DNA of 64,000 nucleotides from Tethya wilhelma (lineage: Eukaryota; Porifera; Demospongiae; Tethyida; Tethyidae): NCBI GenBank assembly GCA_964030475.1, contig CAXIPT010000004.1:605422-669421 (forward strand), given 5' to 3'. The notes below the pieces were generated by a model. That model did not search any database, was not told the origin of the DNA, and saw only the letters and a program-made list of their open reading frames with translations. This document shows, piece by piece, positions 12,306 to 24,660 of this stretch (position 1 is the stretch's first letter; each line of letters opens with the position of its first letter). Both the position numbers and the translations under genes were made by a program.

Positions 12306-15300
12306 TCTTTCAATCAATTACATGTACATGCATGTATGTGTGAGGGCAGACATATGTAATGTGTTATTTGCCAGAAATCATGAAACTCATTCTCTCATGA
12401 TCATGCACTCTACCTCTACACTTACCACCATTCGTCTTGTTTCCAGCTGATATTGCAACTCTTGAACCTGTTTTTCTAGCTCTTCACTCTCTTGTTTGTG
12501 GGAGCTTGCAGCATTGACATTAGTTTCTACTGCATCCTTAAGGGCATGAGCCATCTCTTTGAAAGTTCCATACTGTTCCTTCAAGCGCTCAAACACAGAG
12601 AGCTGCTCATGCAAACTCCGATTATTTCTACGAAAAGTTTCCGCTTGTACATTAGCTTGGTTTTTCTCCAATCTTTCTGCCTGTTAAAAAATAACAATTG
12701 GTTAACATGCATGTGGTATTGTTCATTGTTCATAAGAAAAAGAACCTGGAGAGTTCTATATATAAGACAGTGCTTCAGGTACAAAGAGATCAACTCATAC
12801 ATGCACGTGCGTGAACAGGGAGTTTGAAATTGGATACAAATAAACCATTATTAGAGGGTTCTTAAAGGCTATCATACAAGTTGGGAGCAATTTGTTGCTT
12901 GCAACATCTCAAAGTACAGCAGACATTGAGAGATACAACATGTTGCTTGGATTAAAAAGGTTTTCTATGTTAGGCAACATGTTAATGTCAAAAGCAACAA
13001 AATTGGTGGCAACTTGTTGCCTAGTGTATGACACCCTTTAGTCACAACAAACTGAGAAAACCGGTATTATTTAATGATATTCATGCAGCTATTGATGTAA
13101 TAATTAAACAGCAGACTGAGTGAATATTTACCTCCAGTTTATCCTTTAGTTGCCTTATTATTAAATCTTTACCACCCAATTCTTGCTGATAATGATCTTC
13201 AAGAGGTTTCGTTTGGTGGACAACAGCTTGCCAACTCTCAATGGATGACTGCATAAGTACAAATTTCATTGGTAGGTACTAAATGTACAAAAATTGGTCC
13301 ATGCATATTGTCTGTCAACCTCAAGATTGTTAATCGCCAGATCATTTTCTTGCTTCCAGAAATGTTTTTCATCTTCATGATGTATCTTTTCGTGCTGTGT
13401 AAAGATATAATTTTTTCATCTGTATACATTTGCAGCCTGATAGTGATTCATAATAGCTACTCACTAGCCTTGTACCCAGGTCAAAGGAGAGAGCCTGGGC
13501 ACGAGGCTAGCTATATACTCACATCAAGAGCACACTGTAGGTCTGCTAAATTTGTCTTCAGGTCATCAATTTCTCTATTAAGGGCAGCATTCTCATCCTA
13601 TACATATACAATAGGACAATTATGGTGTGTGTACTATTGTTAATAATTATTAAGGGGGGAAGAAAAAAATCATTAAACATGAATGTATTATAAGGTATAT
13701 AAACAAAATGTTACCTGAGATGCTTTGAGTTGTTTTTCTGATTCCACCCACTTGAGTTGAAAAGGTTTGACGGTATTAGATCCATCTCTAAACAACCGAA
13801 TTTCTTCCTGCAGATTTGAATATTGTGTGTAATAATAATAACTTACTAATCATTTATTTATAATACAGGCACACACATGAGCTTGTTCAAGATCTTGTTC
13901 TAAATTCTTCACTCTCATATGCAGAAATTTTCGCTGTGTCTCACTCTCAACCTCTAGGCTCTCTATCTTCTTGTCTTTCTCCTAAACAACTTCTCTCAGT
14001 CGGACCACCTCTGTCCTAAGATCAAAAGAAGAAAGACTAGCAATTTGTGCATCTTGAACTTCAATATCAGATTTGTCAAATTCTTCTTTCATGTGTTTCT
14101 CTTTCTCAACTGATTCAGTGTTAGTGAGTAGTTTAGCTAGCTTGTATTGCAATTCTTCCACTTCTTGTTCACTCTCAGCTAACTGGGCTTTCAGTGTTTC
14201 ATTCAGTTGTTGAGTTCCTTTCAATGTTCTTGCATTTGTAGCAGCTATTTGTCTTGTGGTATTATCAAGTGCAGCCTTCAGATTTCTCTCTCCCTCCTTC
14301 TTCACTTCAGCTAATCTTTCTTCCATTTCTTTCTTGTGTTTGTTAGTAACTTCAGTCAAAATCCTCTCAATTTCTTGCCTTCTCTGTTCTTCACTCTCAG
14401 CTCGAACTCTATCAATTTTTTCCATACTCTCCAGACGAAGTTTTTGGATAGTGTCTTCATGTTCACGTATATGTTCTTTTTGTAACATTTCATACTCTGA
14501 CTCATCTCCTGATTTTGTCTTCACATCAGTTGTACTGCTGTCATTTTGTAAGTAAAACATAGCACCTTCATTTTGAGCACTATCTTCCCCAGAGGCATCA
14601 GGTGTTGCACCATCTCCACCATGGGGGGTGTTGCTGCTATCAGCAGGTGATTCTGGTTTGTCACCATCAGCACTGCTTGAAATAGATTTAGACACAGTTT
14701 CTGTTATAGTAGTGTTACTTTCCCCCAGGGGTAGTTTAGAATCTGTCGCTGTGGGTGTGGCACTAGTAGAATCACTAGTTTGAGAAATCTCCAGATGATG
14801 ATGAGGATTGGTTGGTGTTTGATTTAGGGTTGTTGTGTTTGACGGAGTTTTCTTGTCTATCACTATCTGATCAGGTGAAACATTTTCCTGAGATCCTGTT
14901 TCTTTCTTCAGAGTTTCTTGAGCTTTCAATTGTCTAACTTGTTCCTTTGACGCTTCCAAATGCCGATCTCTCTGAGTTAGCTGAGCCTTCATGGCTTCAA
15001 TTTCTTGCTGATGGTTTGTTGGTGTGGCAACAGGTGTAGCAGCTGAGCTTGAGGGAATTAGAGTGTCTGTTGGTGATGACAGCTGCCGGTCATGTGACTC
15101 TTTTTCTGGTATAGGAAGATTCTAAACATAGCCGGGAAGTAACGTAATATTATGACATAATTATGCACAATGTCATGGTGAATAATACATTGTCAAGTAT
15201 ACGTATAATCCTATACAAAGTAAATCGCTATATACAGTAGGATCCAAAAATGATTTGCTTAAGACACTCTATCACTCACCAGCTTCCTAGTCGTCTTAGA

Positions 15301-15882
15301 CTGCTTTGAAGGTGAGGCACTAAAATTGGATGTTTTCCCAGCCGTCTCTGGAGGGTGCTGCTTCAACTCATGATCAGGTGGTTCAGTATCAAACTCTTGC
15401 ATTGTCATTGTATCTGATTCACTGTGCCGATCAGAGTCAGGAACTGGAAGTACTTCGTATGAGGACGTAAATTCTTCAGTAATGGCGGAATTTGAAGCTC
15501 CTTGTTTTGGTAAGGAAGATACACTAATTTGAGATGATGTCAGACTCTTTACGCTACCAGTGCTTGTTTTCCTTGGACCAAATTTGTCTTTGTCCTGATC
15601 CTTATTCTTTTTGAAAGGGTTTCTCAATCGACCTTTTTTCTTCTTTGTAGGATCAGGAGTAGAACTGGTAAATGCTCGCAGATCATCATAATCTTTACCA
15701 TCAGCTTCTTGTTGAGATTGTTCAAGGGGTGTGTCCTCAGAGGGAGGTGGACTCACTGGGGACAATGGAGTTGGTCCTTCTCCTACAGGAACTCCTTGGT
15801 CTGATGATCTTTGTGAACCATCTTTGGACTTATCCTTTTCTCCCTCTTTGTCTTCCTTAGGCTTGCCTCCACCCATGATCAT
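11917..15882 (-). CDS. Gene C: truncated family member with in-frame stop; coiled coil plus unknown C-terminal domain
   Basis: Two possible starts lie at 15882 and 15876 (MIMGGGKPKEDKEG). Exon 1 (to about 15284) is the usual Ser/Pro-rich N-terminus with TPLSPVSPPPSEDTPLEQ. Exon 2 (about 15121-13900) is coiled coil, but TAG at 13984-13982 replaces the GAG of its paralogues (VVEEKDKK becomes VV*EKDKK). Downstream exons near 13797, 13597, 13394, 13250 and 12670-12428 stay open and keep splice sites. The last exon (about 12305-11917) encodes the ARKIWGTLK domain. There is no UBAN exon, no kinase and no kappaB site; a TTACGTAA lies at 16012-16019. It may be a young pseudogene, may encode a shortened protein, or the stop may be a sequencing error. 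Confidence 0.65.
12855..13037. mobile_element. Foldback element in gene C intron
   Basis: The ends TAAAGGCTATCATAC and GTATGACACCCTTTA form imperfect inverted repeats; the interior has repeated TTGTTGC/GCAACA blocks. MITE-like, with no coding capacity. Confidence 0.45.
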
Positions 15883-16200
15883 GTTGAGGACAAGCAGCAG
15901 GTCAGAGAGTAGACTATATATAAGCCGCTAGCACTGCCTCTAGCAGTATTTAGACTAGTTGATCCTAGAGAAAGAGTCTTAGATGGAGAGAAAACAGATC
16001 AGTGCCATAATTTACGTAAAAGTGGCCTCCTCACAACTATAGGTAATGATAGCCAAGTGAATAAAACACAAAACACCATCACATGATCGGGATCATGAAC
16101 AGGAATTAATTTTCATTATATCTATATAATTATGTACAAAACAATGAACTATATAGACAATATAGTATCTTACAATCATAGGTATTTAAGACTCTACATG

Positions 16201-17157
16201 CTACAATGGAATCATACCAAGTTTATTCAGTTGGATCAACACTTTGTTGAGGTCTTGAAGTTTACGAGGATATCTTGCACTGAGTTCTTTCATCATTGCA
16301 TTTAGTTCCATGGTACTTGGTCTTGCCTTGCTGTCATCTTGAAGGCACTGGTGAATGAGAGGATAGAGATAGTGCTGCTCTCCAATCTTAGATATCCACT
16401 TCCTGCGTTTGTAAAGTGCTGTCTCTCCTTTAGCTTGAACTTCAGCTGGTGCATCTTCCCACAAAAATATCGGAAACTCTTGAAGAGCCACAAAGATAGC
16501 TAGCACTCCAAATGAAAAGACATCCAGCTTTAGATTGTATTTTGCACTACCTTTAAGAGCCTCTGGAGGCATATAAGCGATCGTGCCAGGAAGAGTGGAG
16601 AGTTTTTGTGAGTGTTGAGCTTCAATGATCCTTGAGACTCCGAGATCAGCGATCTTTGCTCGTAGGTTTGAAGTGAGAAGGATGTTGCCTGCTGTCAGAT
16701 CTCGATGAAGGATTGACCGGTTGTGGAGATTAAGAAGACCATAGGTCACATCGACAAGAATGGAAAACCTGATCGAAAGAGGGATGAAAAATTTGTCCTT
16801 TTCACACTTTTCCAGACACTTTTGTAGATCCATTGGCAGACGCTCCATGACAAGAGTGAGATCGTACTTGTCTTGGCCGTATCGTACCCCCATGAACTGT
16901 ACAATGTTAGGATGTCGAATCTGGCTTAGGAGGATGCACTCTCGACGAAACTTTTCCTTTATGGCTATTGTTTCTTCTCCTCCAACAGCTTCCTGTCCTC
17001 CCTCACCTAGGAGGATGTCTTGAACTCGTTTAGCAATGCACTGAATCCCATCTATTTCAACAGCATAGACAGTTCCATAGCAACCAGATCCCACTTTCCT
17101 ACTAGCAGGTAGAGGGTCTTGAAAGTGAAGTCTGTAGGGAGCTAGTTCATCATCAAC
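16201..17157 (-). other. Kinase-domain exon of gene D
   Basis: Full-length kinase: GSGCYGTVYAV loop, CIAKRVQ Lys, RRECILLSQIRHPN, HRDLTAGNILL, KIADLGVSR, GTIAYMPPEAL and DVFSFGVL. The N-lobe insert (DILLGEGGQEAVGGEE) is of the type found in F, while the C-terminal tail (LNKVLIQLNKLGMIPL) is the type found in B. Confidence 0.9.
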
Positions 17158-20100
17158 CTAAACAAAATGACCATAATATTATTTTCACACATACCGTGAT
17201 GATCGTTTTCCTAAAATCTTTAGCTTACAGCAGTTTGATTTTTCTTTCGAAGTTCTTCACGGTGCCACTGGAGTTGAGATTGGTATTCTTGTGCTGTGGT
17301 TCTGCTTCTCTGCAACTCTTCTCTCAACCTCGAAGCCTATGTACATGTATGTACCATACATCATGCACAAAATATTTATTACATGAGTTTGAACACATAT
17401 TAAATAGGTAACTTACTACTTGTGTCTCCTCTTGAATTCTTGCTTGAGTTTGCAGCAGCTGACCTCTGACCCTGTCTAATTCAGCATAGGTGTCAATATA
17501 TTGTCCTTTGATCTTCTCTAGCTCAGCTCTGGTGTTATTCAGTTCACCTCTGTACTCTTCCACTTGTTTCCTGATCTGTTTCACTTGTTGGTTCTTGCCC
17601 ATCTTCCTTTCCTTGACAGTTTCTTCTAGTTGTTGTTTGAGTTGAGCAACTTCTTCTTGCACTCTTTCAAATTGTTCATTCAGAGCTGCCTTCTCCCTCA
17701 GTATTTCCTGGCAAGCTGCGTGCAAATGAGCAACTTCATCATGGTATCGTCCAGCAATATCTTCACGATCTTTCCTTTCTCTTTCAAAGTCTTCTTTGTA
17801 TTGTAATGCCTGTAAAATCCAGTATGAATATACATAACTGTATGAAACCATGAATTATATATACCTGGTGTCTAGCAACTTCAAGTTCATCTTGAAGCTC
17901 ATTAGTTCTTTTGACATGATCCTTAAGTTTAGCTGTAAGAGTAGCAACTTGTGCTCTGAATGTTTCCATTTGTCCTTTGATTCGATCTAGAGACTCCAAT
18001 TGAGCCACTATGTTGTGGTACTTCTCTCTGAGCTTTGTGACTTCCTTATTTCTCTGTTTTAGAACGGCATTCTCTCTACCCATCACAGCCAAAGCTTCCT
18101 CCTTTTGAGTCATTTCAACCCTCAGTGAAAATAGCTCAGCCTGCATGCATATATACACGGTGAATATTAACCCAAAAAAAACAGAAAGAAACTAACTTGC
18201 ACTCGCTTGGTATTTTCTCTTTCTCCTTCCACTTCTTTTCTCCAACTGATACTTTCATAAGTCTTGTCGTGCTATATATTTGAAATATATAATATTTTTT
18301 CCAAGTGCATATGTCAATATAATTTATGGTACATATCAGAATGATCACATATTTTCAAAGCCGATGATTGTTCAAGTCCTATACCTCAGCTGAAGAAAGT
18401 CTCTTATCCACTTGCTGCAACTTTAGTTGGAGAGTTTCAATCACTTTGGTAGCTTCAGATTCATTTCTGAGGACATGAATCTCTTCCTATAGTTGTACAT
18501 TGGAATAAGAGTAATAAACACATTATTAATTTCCCAAAAGTACCTTAGCTTGTTTAAGTTCCTGTTTCAAATCCATCACTGTCCGGCTTTGATTTGAACT
18601 GAAATGACCTTGAAGCTGTTCTCTCTCACTGGCAGTTGGTTGAAATGACCTCACTTGAACCTCCAAGATCTTAATCTTTTTGTCTTTCTCCTCAACAACT
18701 TGTCTCAGTCGGACCACCTCTGTCTTTGGATCATCACCTGGTGAGAGACTACCATCAGCACTCAAGGAACGAGTCACATCAGGGTAGGCTTCACTAGTGC
18801 CGGCTTTTTGATCATGTAACTGCTTCAGTTCCTCTTCCCTAGCATAAAGTTTCTCTAGTAACTCCATCTTTTCTCCATGCACTTTCAGGTAGTTCTTTCG
18901 TAAACGTTCTAAAGTAGCTTGCTGCTCAGCCTCCTGTCTGTCCTGGTTATCTTGTGTCTGTGTTGACTCTCTCAGACGATCTAGCTCCTCTCGGAGTTGG
19001 TCTGACTCTTGACGAAGTCTCTTTGATTCCTGCTGGGTGTCTTCCAACTGCTTTTCTAGCTGCTCCACCTTCTGAGTGTCAGTCAGGTTGGGGGGCTAGT
19101 ATATCAGAAGATTATGCATTGAGGGGGAGAGAAGGGGAGGGAGGGAAAACAATCATAACTGTAATTGTCATGTTACATGTATTAAAAAGTATGTGTATCT
19201 TACCCATAAACCAGTATGGAATCTATGTTCCTCCTCTGTATTTTCACGATCAGCTTTGTCTCTCTGTGGTAGTTGAAACTGTCCACTGGTATAATCTAGT
19301 AGCATTGATTGGTCAGAATAGTCTGCTGCTGGGAACACTGCAAACACGAAGTCTGAAGCTCCACCCACTGGTCCGTCTCTCATGGCTTGGGTGATCCCTC
19401 GTACCTCCCCTGGGTTTAGGGGGCGTGGCTGGGTTTCATAGACTGATGGGTGGGGATCAATCAGGTCGGAGATTTGACGAGCAAAGTTGAAGGCATTGGA
19501 AGGAAGATCCTAATGTGTGTGTGTGTGTACAGAGAAAGAATACGTCCAAGCAACCATTATACCATAAGTACTGTATGCAACAATAGTATAAACATGCACT
19601 TTATTCTCACAATAGTTCAAGAAAGCCTCTCCCTGCCACTAGCCTCCTTCCTGGCTTAGTTCATTGGCAATCTATGTACCATCTATCATTCATGCTGGAA
19701 TGGTATAGCCTCATCTCCAGGCCCTCTGCGTGCCACTATTGTTGATTAATTACGTTGACAATCCTTACCAGCAGCACGCAGAAGGCCTGGGAATGAGGCT
19801 AGAAGAGGAGGTTGCAAGTGCTCGCAATTAGAGATGATGTGGATAACGTTAGTTGCTTAAAAATTGCTGAGTCGGCAATTTTTTTCTGCCTGATCAGCAA
19901 GTTTTTTCTCCATGTACTGTGGGTATACTCATAGATAATATATTCCCCACATATAATATATAATATTATTTCCGTAAATGTTGCTGAATCAGCAGAAAAG
20001 GATTGCTGACTCATCAATTTTTAAAGCAAATCAACGTTATCCGTGTCCTCTGCATCTGGCTAGAATAGTACATGCCAGATACCACGATAGTAAAGGAACC

Positions 20101-21297
20101 AGCGTGTGTTACATAGGTCAACTTCAAACAGAGGAAGTGGCCAGAACTACATAGCCTCGTTCCATGGCTCCCTAGCTCCTACCGGAAATTAAGCGAGAGA
20201 GAAAAGGAATTGCGCACTTCCATTTCATTTCCGGAGAGGGAGCCTGGGAAGGAGGCTAAGAACTACATACCACTGACTGGAGCAGCTCACCACTTACTTG
20301 CTGAGTCAGAAAAATTTGACCTAGCGAAAAGATAGCCTCTGCCCAGAGGAGGTACGACACGAGTGTGCCTTTGCTGAGCTGGCAAGTCTGTTAATTACAT
20401 TCCAATCATGTGACCGCAATAATGAGAATTGATCACGTGCACCTACTTTGCCAGCTCAGCAAAGGCGCACTCGTGTCGTACCTCCTCTGGCCTCTGCCCA
20501 GGCCCCACTCTCCTGGAAAGGTCAAAAAGCAACAAAGGCTAACAAAACGCTTATAACTCACCTGTGACTGTACTATCAGTGGTTCATCGGGATCAACAGA
20601 GGTGCTAAACCCAGGAGGTGGTGGACTGGCTGAAGGCATTTGTTGCTTCAAGTCAAATATCACTTTCAACTGGTAAAATTGCTCTTGTAAATGTTGATGT
20701 TCTTCTTGTAGCTGTCTGTACTGGTCTTCAAGATCATCATCAGGCTGGTAATATTCCTCTCTTGGTTTAGTTCCCTTCCCAGCCTTCTCTAGTCTTCCTC
20801 GTAGAAACTCTTTTTCAGCCATGGCTGCATCCAAACTGTCTTCTTTGTCTTTTAGCTGTTCCTTCAGCTGTTTGGTCTCACCAATGTAACGTAGTTCAAG
20901 AATTTTACTTTCTGCCTTCACAGCATCACAAGCATCTTGTAGTGTCTTCAGTTTCACATTCATTTCAGCAATTTCTTCAGAATGTTTCTTGTTTTTAATT
21001 TCAATCTGTGCTTGGAGCTCCTTGACAGTTTCCTAAAGTGAAAATGTGTGCACAGTGTATATGTGACATTGTATATGTGTGTGCATGCATATTTTTGCCA
21101 TTGCCTAGCAACCAAAGTTTTCATAGGCTAATTACCGGCTAATTGCTGGTTACTGGCTAAGTGGAGGTGGCAATAGAGTAGCTAGAGTTCACAGGGGGTC
21201 AATGGCAAACAAACTAGTTGCATACCCCCAAGTGGGGGGCACTCAATGTATGCTGGAGTGCCACACACTTAAGGGCATGCATGCAACTATAATATTT

Positions 21298-21335
<38 letters not shown>

Positions 21336-22015
21336 CCTCGTCCCCAGGCCCTCTGCGTGCTACTATTGTTGATTTATTACGTTGACGATCCTTACCAGAT
21401 GATTTTATTTAAGCACGCAGAGGGCCTGGGAAACGAGGGTAGACGCATGGTAGACAAGTGATTTTGCGCGTGGGCAGGACTGCTTAGACTGCCCACGTAT
21501 TTTGCATATGACATCATCAGTTTGTGAATAATTTTGTGAGCCAATGCTGCGCGCAAGCGCTTTGGCCTGGAGGTAGACTACAAGCGCAGCCAATCTGAGC
21601 TTGAAGGCCAGATGACAGAAGTCAAAAGATCAAGACCAGACAAAACAGCCAAGTAAACATAAATTTGGACTTAGTCACCTTAGATATGAGTGATATGTCC
21701 AGACATCGGTTCTTTTTGCTCAAACTTTCTTGCTGCTTTGAGACATTTTGGCAGGCATTCCCTAGCGCAGTGCTGTGCTACTCTGACAAAAAACGCTGCT
21801 CTTTTGTCTTGCTTCGCGGGCTTGTTCACAAGAAAAAAATCTTCAAGTCTTGCTTGCGGTTAGGCCGCCTACGCTACAAGTTTTCTGATGTCATTCACGT
21901 GATTTCGTTCACCAGGCCTTCTGCGTGCTAAAAAATTACGAAAATGGTAAAGATCGTCAACTTAATAAATCAATACTAGCAGCACGCAGAAGGCCTGGGA
22001 ACGAGGCTGTGTGTG

Positions 22016-22046
<31 letters not shown>

Positions 22047-24660
22047 CTGTCTGTGTGTGTGCAGAACCCATGTTGACTCAGCAAATTAATCATGACATTG
22101 GCCAATGCAATAACTCACCTGTGACTGTACTATCTGTGGTCTATCAGGATCAACAGATGTACTAAACCCAGGAGGTGGTGGACTAGCTGAAGGCATTTGT
22201 TGCTTCATGTCAGCTATCACTTTTAACTGGTCAAATTGCTCTTGTAAATGTTGATGTTCTTCTTGTAGCTTTCTGTACTGGTCTTCAAGATCATCATCAT
22301 GCTGGTCATACTGTTCTCTTGGTTTAGTTTCCTTCTCAGCCTTCTCTAGTCTTCCTCGAAGAAACTCTTTTTCAGCCATGGCTGCATCCAAACTGTCTTC
22401 TTTGTCTTTTAGCTGTTCCTTCAGCCGTTTAGCCTCAACTATATAATGTAGTTCAAGAGTTTTACTTTCTGCCTTCAGAGCATCACAAGCATCTTGTTGT
22501 GTCTTCAGTTTCACTTCCATTTCAGCCATTTCATCAACATGTCTCTTGTTTTCACTTTCAATCTGTGTTTGGAGCTCCTTGACAGTTTTATTATGTTCTT
22601 CAATAGTTTTTTTCTCTTCTTCTTTGGTTTGCTCTAGTTCTTTGATTTTATCTTCATGTTGTTGTTGAAGTTCAGCTTGTATTTCAGCTCTCACTGTTTC
22701 AATCTGTGCATCTTGAACATCATTACCAGCAGTCTCAACTAGGAGGTCTATTTCTTTTGTTTGTTCAGCTACTTCTAGTTTGTCTTGGAGCTGTTTGATC
22801 ATCTCATCTTTCCGTTCAATATCAGATTTGAGTCTTTCAGTTTTATTTTTATGATCTTCAAAGCTTTGCTTCACCTCTTCAAAATTTTTGGCAAAATCTT
22901 TTAGCTGTGCTTCTTTCTTAGCTAATTCAGTGTCAGTGTGGTCCTGTGCATTTTTGACTTGAACTTGTAACTCTTTCAGCTGTTGATCTCTCTCAGCCAC
23001 AGTAGCTTTCAGTGATTCAATCTCTTGTTGATTCACTTTGAAAGTTTTTCCAGTAACTGATGTCACACGTTTAGTGGTTGTGTCAATTGTCTTCTGCACT
23101 GCCACTTCATTTTGTTTTTCCATCTCAGCTACTCTTTGCTTCATTTCTGCCCTGTGCTTGTTAGTAGCTTCAGTTAAAATCCTCTCAATTTCACTGTGTC
23201 TCTGTTCTTCACTCTCAGCTTTTAGTTGCTGGATTTGTTCCATGCTCTCCTGACGAAGTCTTTGGATAGTGTCTTCTGCCTCACTTAGTCTTTGTATCAG
23301 ATCAAAATGCTCTTTTTGTAACCTTTCATACTCTGATTCATCTCCTAATTTGGTCTTCACATCAGTTGTACTGTCATAATTTTGTAAGTAAAACATAGCA
23401 CCTTCATTTTGAGCACTATATATATCTTCTCCAGAGGCATCAGGTATTGCACCATCTCCATCATGGGGTGCCTTGCTGTTATCGATAAATGACTCTGGTA
23501 TGTCATCAGCACTGCTTGAGGTAGATTTAGACACAGTTTCTGTAGTGGTGCTTTCCCCCGGGGGTGGTCTAGTATCAGTGGCTGTGGGTGTGGCACTATT
23601 AGAATCACTAGTTTGAGAAATCTCCAGAGGATGATGAGGATTGGTTGGTGTCTGACCTGGGGTTGCTGGGTTTGAGGGAGTTTTCTCATCAAAAGACAAC
23701 GTTAACACTACTTGCTCAGGTGAGATATCTTGTCGAGATCGGGTTTCTTTCTTGAGAGTTTCCTGATCCTGCAATTGTCTAACTAGTTTCTTTGACTCTG
23801 CTAACTGTTGATCTTTCTGAGCTAGCTGAGCCTTCAAGGCTTCAATTTCTTGTTGAGTGTTTGTTGGTGTTGCAACAGGTGTAGCAGCTGAGCTTGAAGG
23901 AGTCAGAGTGTCTGTTGGTGATGACAGCTGCTGGTCATGTGACTCTTTTCCTGGTATATGAAGATCCTAAATATAACCGGGAAGTAGCATATGGCATAAT
24001 TATGCACATGCATGGTGAAATAATAGATTTTCAAGCATTTACATACACATTGTATAAACCTATTTGCTTAGACATTGTATCACTCACCAGCTTCCTAGTC
24101 GTCTCAGACTGGTTCCAAGGTGGGACACTATATTTTGATGTTTTCGCAGCTGTCTCTAGAGGATGCTGCTTCAACCCAAGTGGTTCACTATCAAATTCTT
24201 GCATTGGCATTGTAGCTGATTCGTTATGTTCAGAGTCTGGAACTGGTACTACTTCATACGAGGACGTAAACTCTTCAGTAATGGCAGAATTTGAAGCTCC
24301 TTCTTTTGGTGAAGAAGATGCACTAGTTTGAGGTGATGTTGGACTCTTTACACTGCCAGTGCTTGTTTTTCTGGCACCAGATTTATCTTTGTATTTATAA
24401 GATTTTGCTAGTTTACCACCAAATGACTGTAATCGTCCCTTCTTCTTCTTTCTAGGTGTAGCTCCATCATCGAAATCTTCCCCTTCTTCTTCCAGCTCTC
24501 CATGTTGAGACTGTTCAAGGGGTGTGTCCTCAGAGTGAGGTGGACTGACTGGGGACAATGGAGTTGCTCCTCCTCCTACTGGTACTCCTTGGTCTGGAGT
24601 TTTTGGAGAACCATCTTTGGACTTATTCTTTTTGTCTTTCTTAGGCTTGCCACCACCCAT
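16201..24660 (-). CDS. Gene D: UBAN-like coiled coil fused to TKL/RIPK-like kinase, with extra exons
   Basis: The start MGGGKPKKDKKNK is at 24660. Exons: 24660-24091 (Ser/Pro-rich N-terminus), 23966-22119 (about 615-residue coiled coil), 21032-20562 (a second copy of the 3' part of that exon), 19509-19204 (an exon not seen in the paralogues), 19095-18544, about 18488-18385, 18272-18196, 18141-17867, 17809-17417 (UBAN-like, YKEDFERERKDRED), about 17333-17228 and 17157-16201 (kinase, ending GMIPL). All junctions I checked are phase 0. The gene shares a divergent promoter with E, containing an exact kappaB consensus 187 bp upstream of the D start. The likely role is the same as B: a coiled-coil, ubiquitin-reading signalling kinase (inference). 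Confidence 0.82.
17417..17809 (-). other. UBAN-like exon of gene D
   Basis: It starts ALQYKEDFERERKDREDI and continues as coiled coil with LREKAALNEQFERVQEE and KQIRKQVEEYRGELNN, nearly identical to the gene A exon at 1085-639. The DFxxERxxRE core is intact. Confidence 0.65.
19706..19801. mobile_element. TAGCCTCG-type foldback element
   Basis: Inverted arms TAGCCTCATCTCCAGGCC and GGCCTGGGAATGAGGCTA with CTGCGTGC/GCACGCAG inside. Confidence 0.65.
19825..20050. mobile_element. Palindromic element in gene D intron
   Basis: Arms of about 45 bp around GATAACGTT and AAATTGCTGAGTCGGCAA, matched inversely at 19998-20050 (TTGCTGACTCATCAATTT and AACGTTATC). Confidence 0.55.
20152..20258. mobile_element. 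TAGCCTCG-type element with target-site duplication
   Basis: TAGCCTCGTTCCATGGCTCC to GGGAAGGAGGCTA, flanked by the direct repeat AGAACTACA at 20143-20151 and 20259-20267. The homologous intron of gene B (about 8180) reads AACTACA only once. Confidence 0.75.
20351..20490. repeat. Inverted repeat with 41-bp arms
   Basis: GAGGAGGTACGACACGAG and TTTGCTGAGCTGGCAA at 20351-20391 recur inverted at 20449-20489, with a loop of about 57 bp. Confidence 0.8.
21333..22008. mobile_element. Pair of TAGCCTCG-type foldbacks in gene D intron
   Basis: Copies at 21333-21441 and about 21905-22008 share CAGGCC(C/T)TCTGCGTGCT arms. They bracket about 460 bp with no supported gene. (TG)n tracts flank both sides (21301-21332 and 22008-22061). 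Confidence 0.6.

Noticed and set aside
12855..13037. Small RNA gene
   Set aside because: Paired ends fit a foldback element; no promoter or conserved RNA motif seen.
21665..21931. Plus-strand open frame of 88 codons in a gene D intron
   Set aside because: It lies between two foldback elements, has no ATG-linked promoter or paralogue, and its composition is like intron DNA.
1..24660. Reading the minus-strand genes as one giant gene
   Set aside because: Four separate N-termini (MDAGKP or MGGGKP) each follow the stop of the gene upstream, and three of the four have their own kappaB promoter module.
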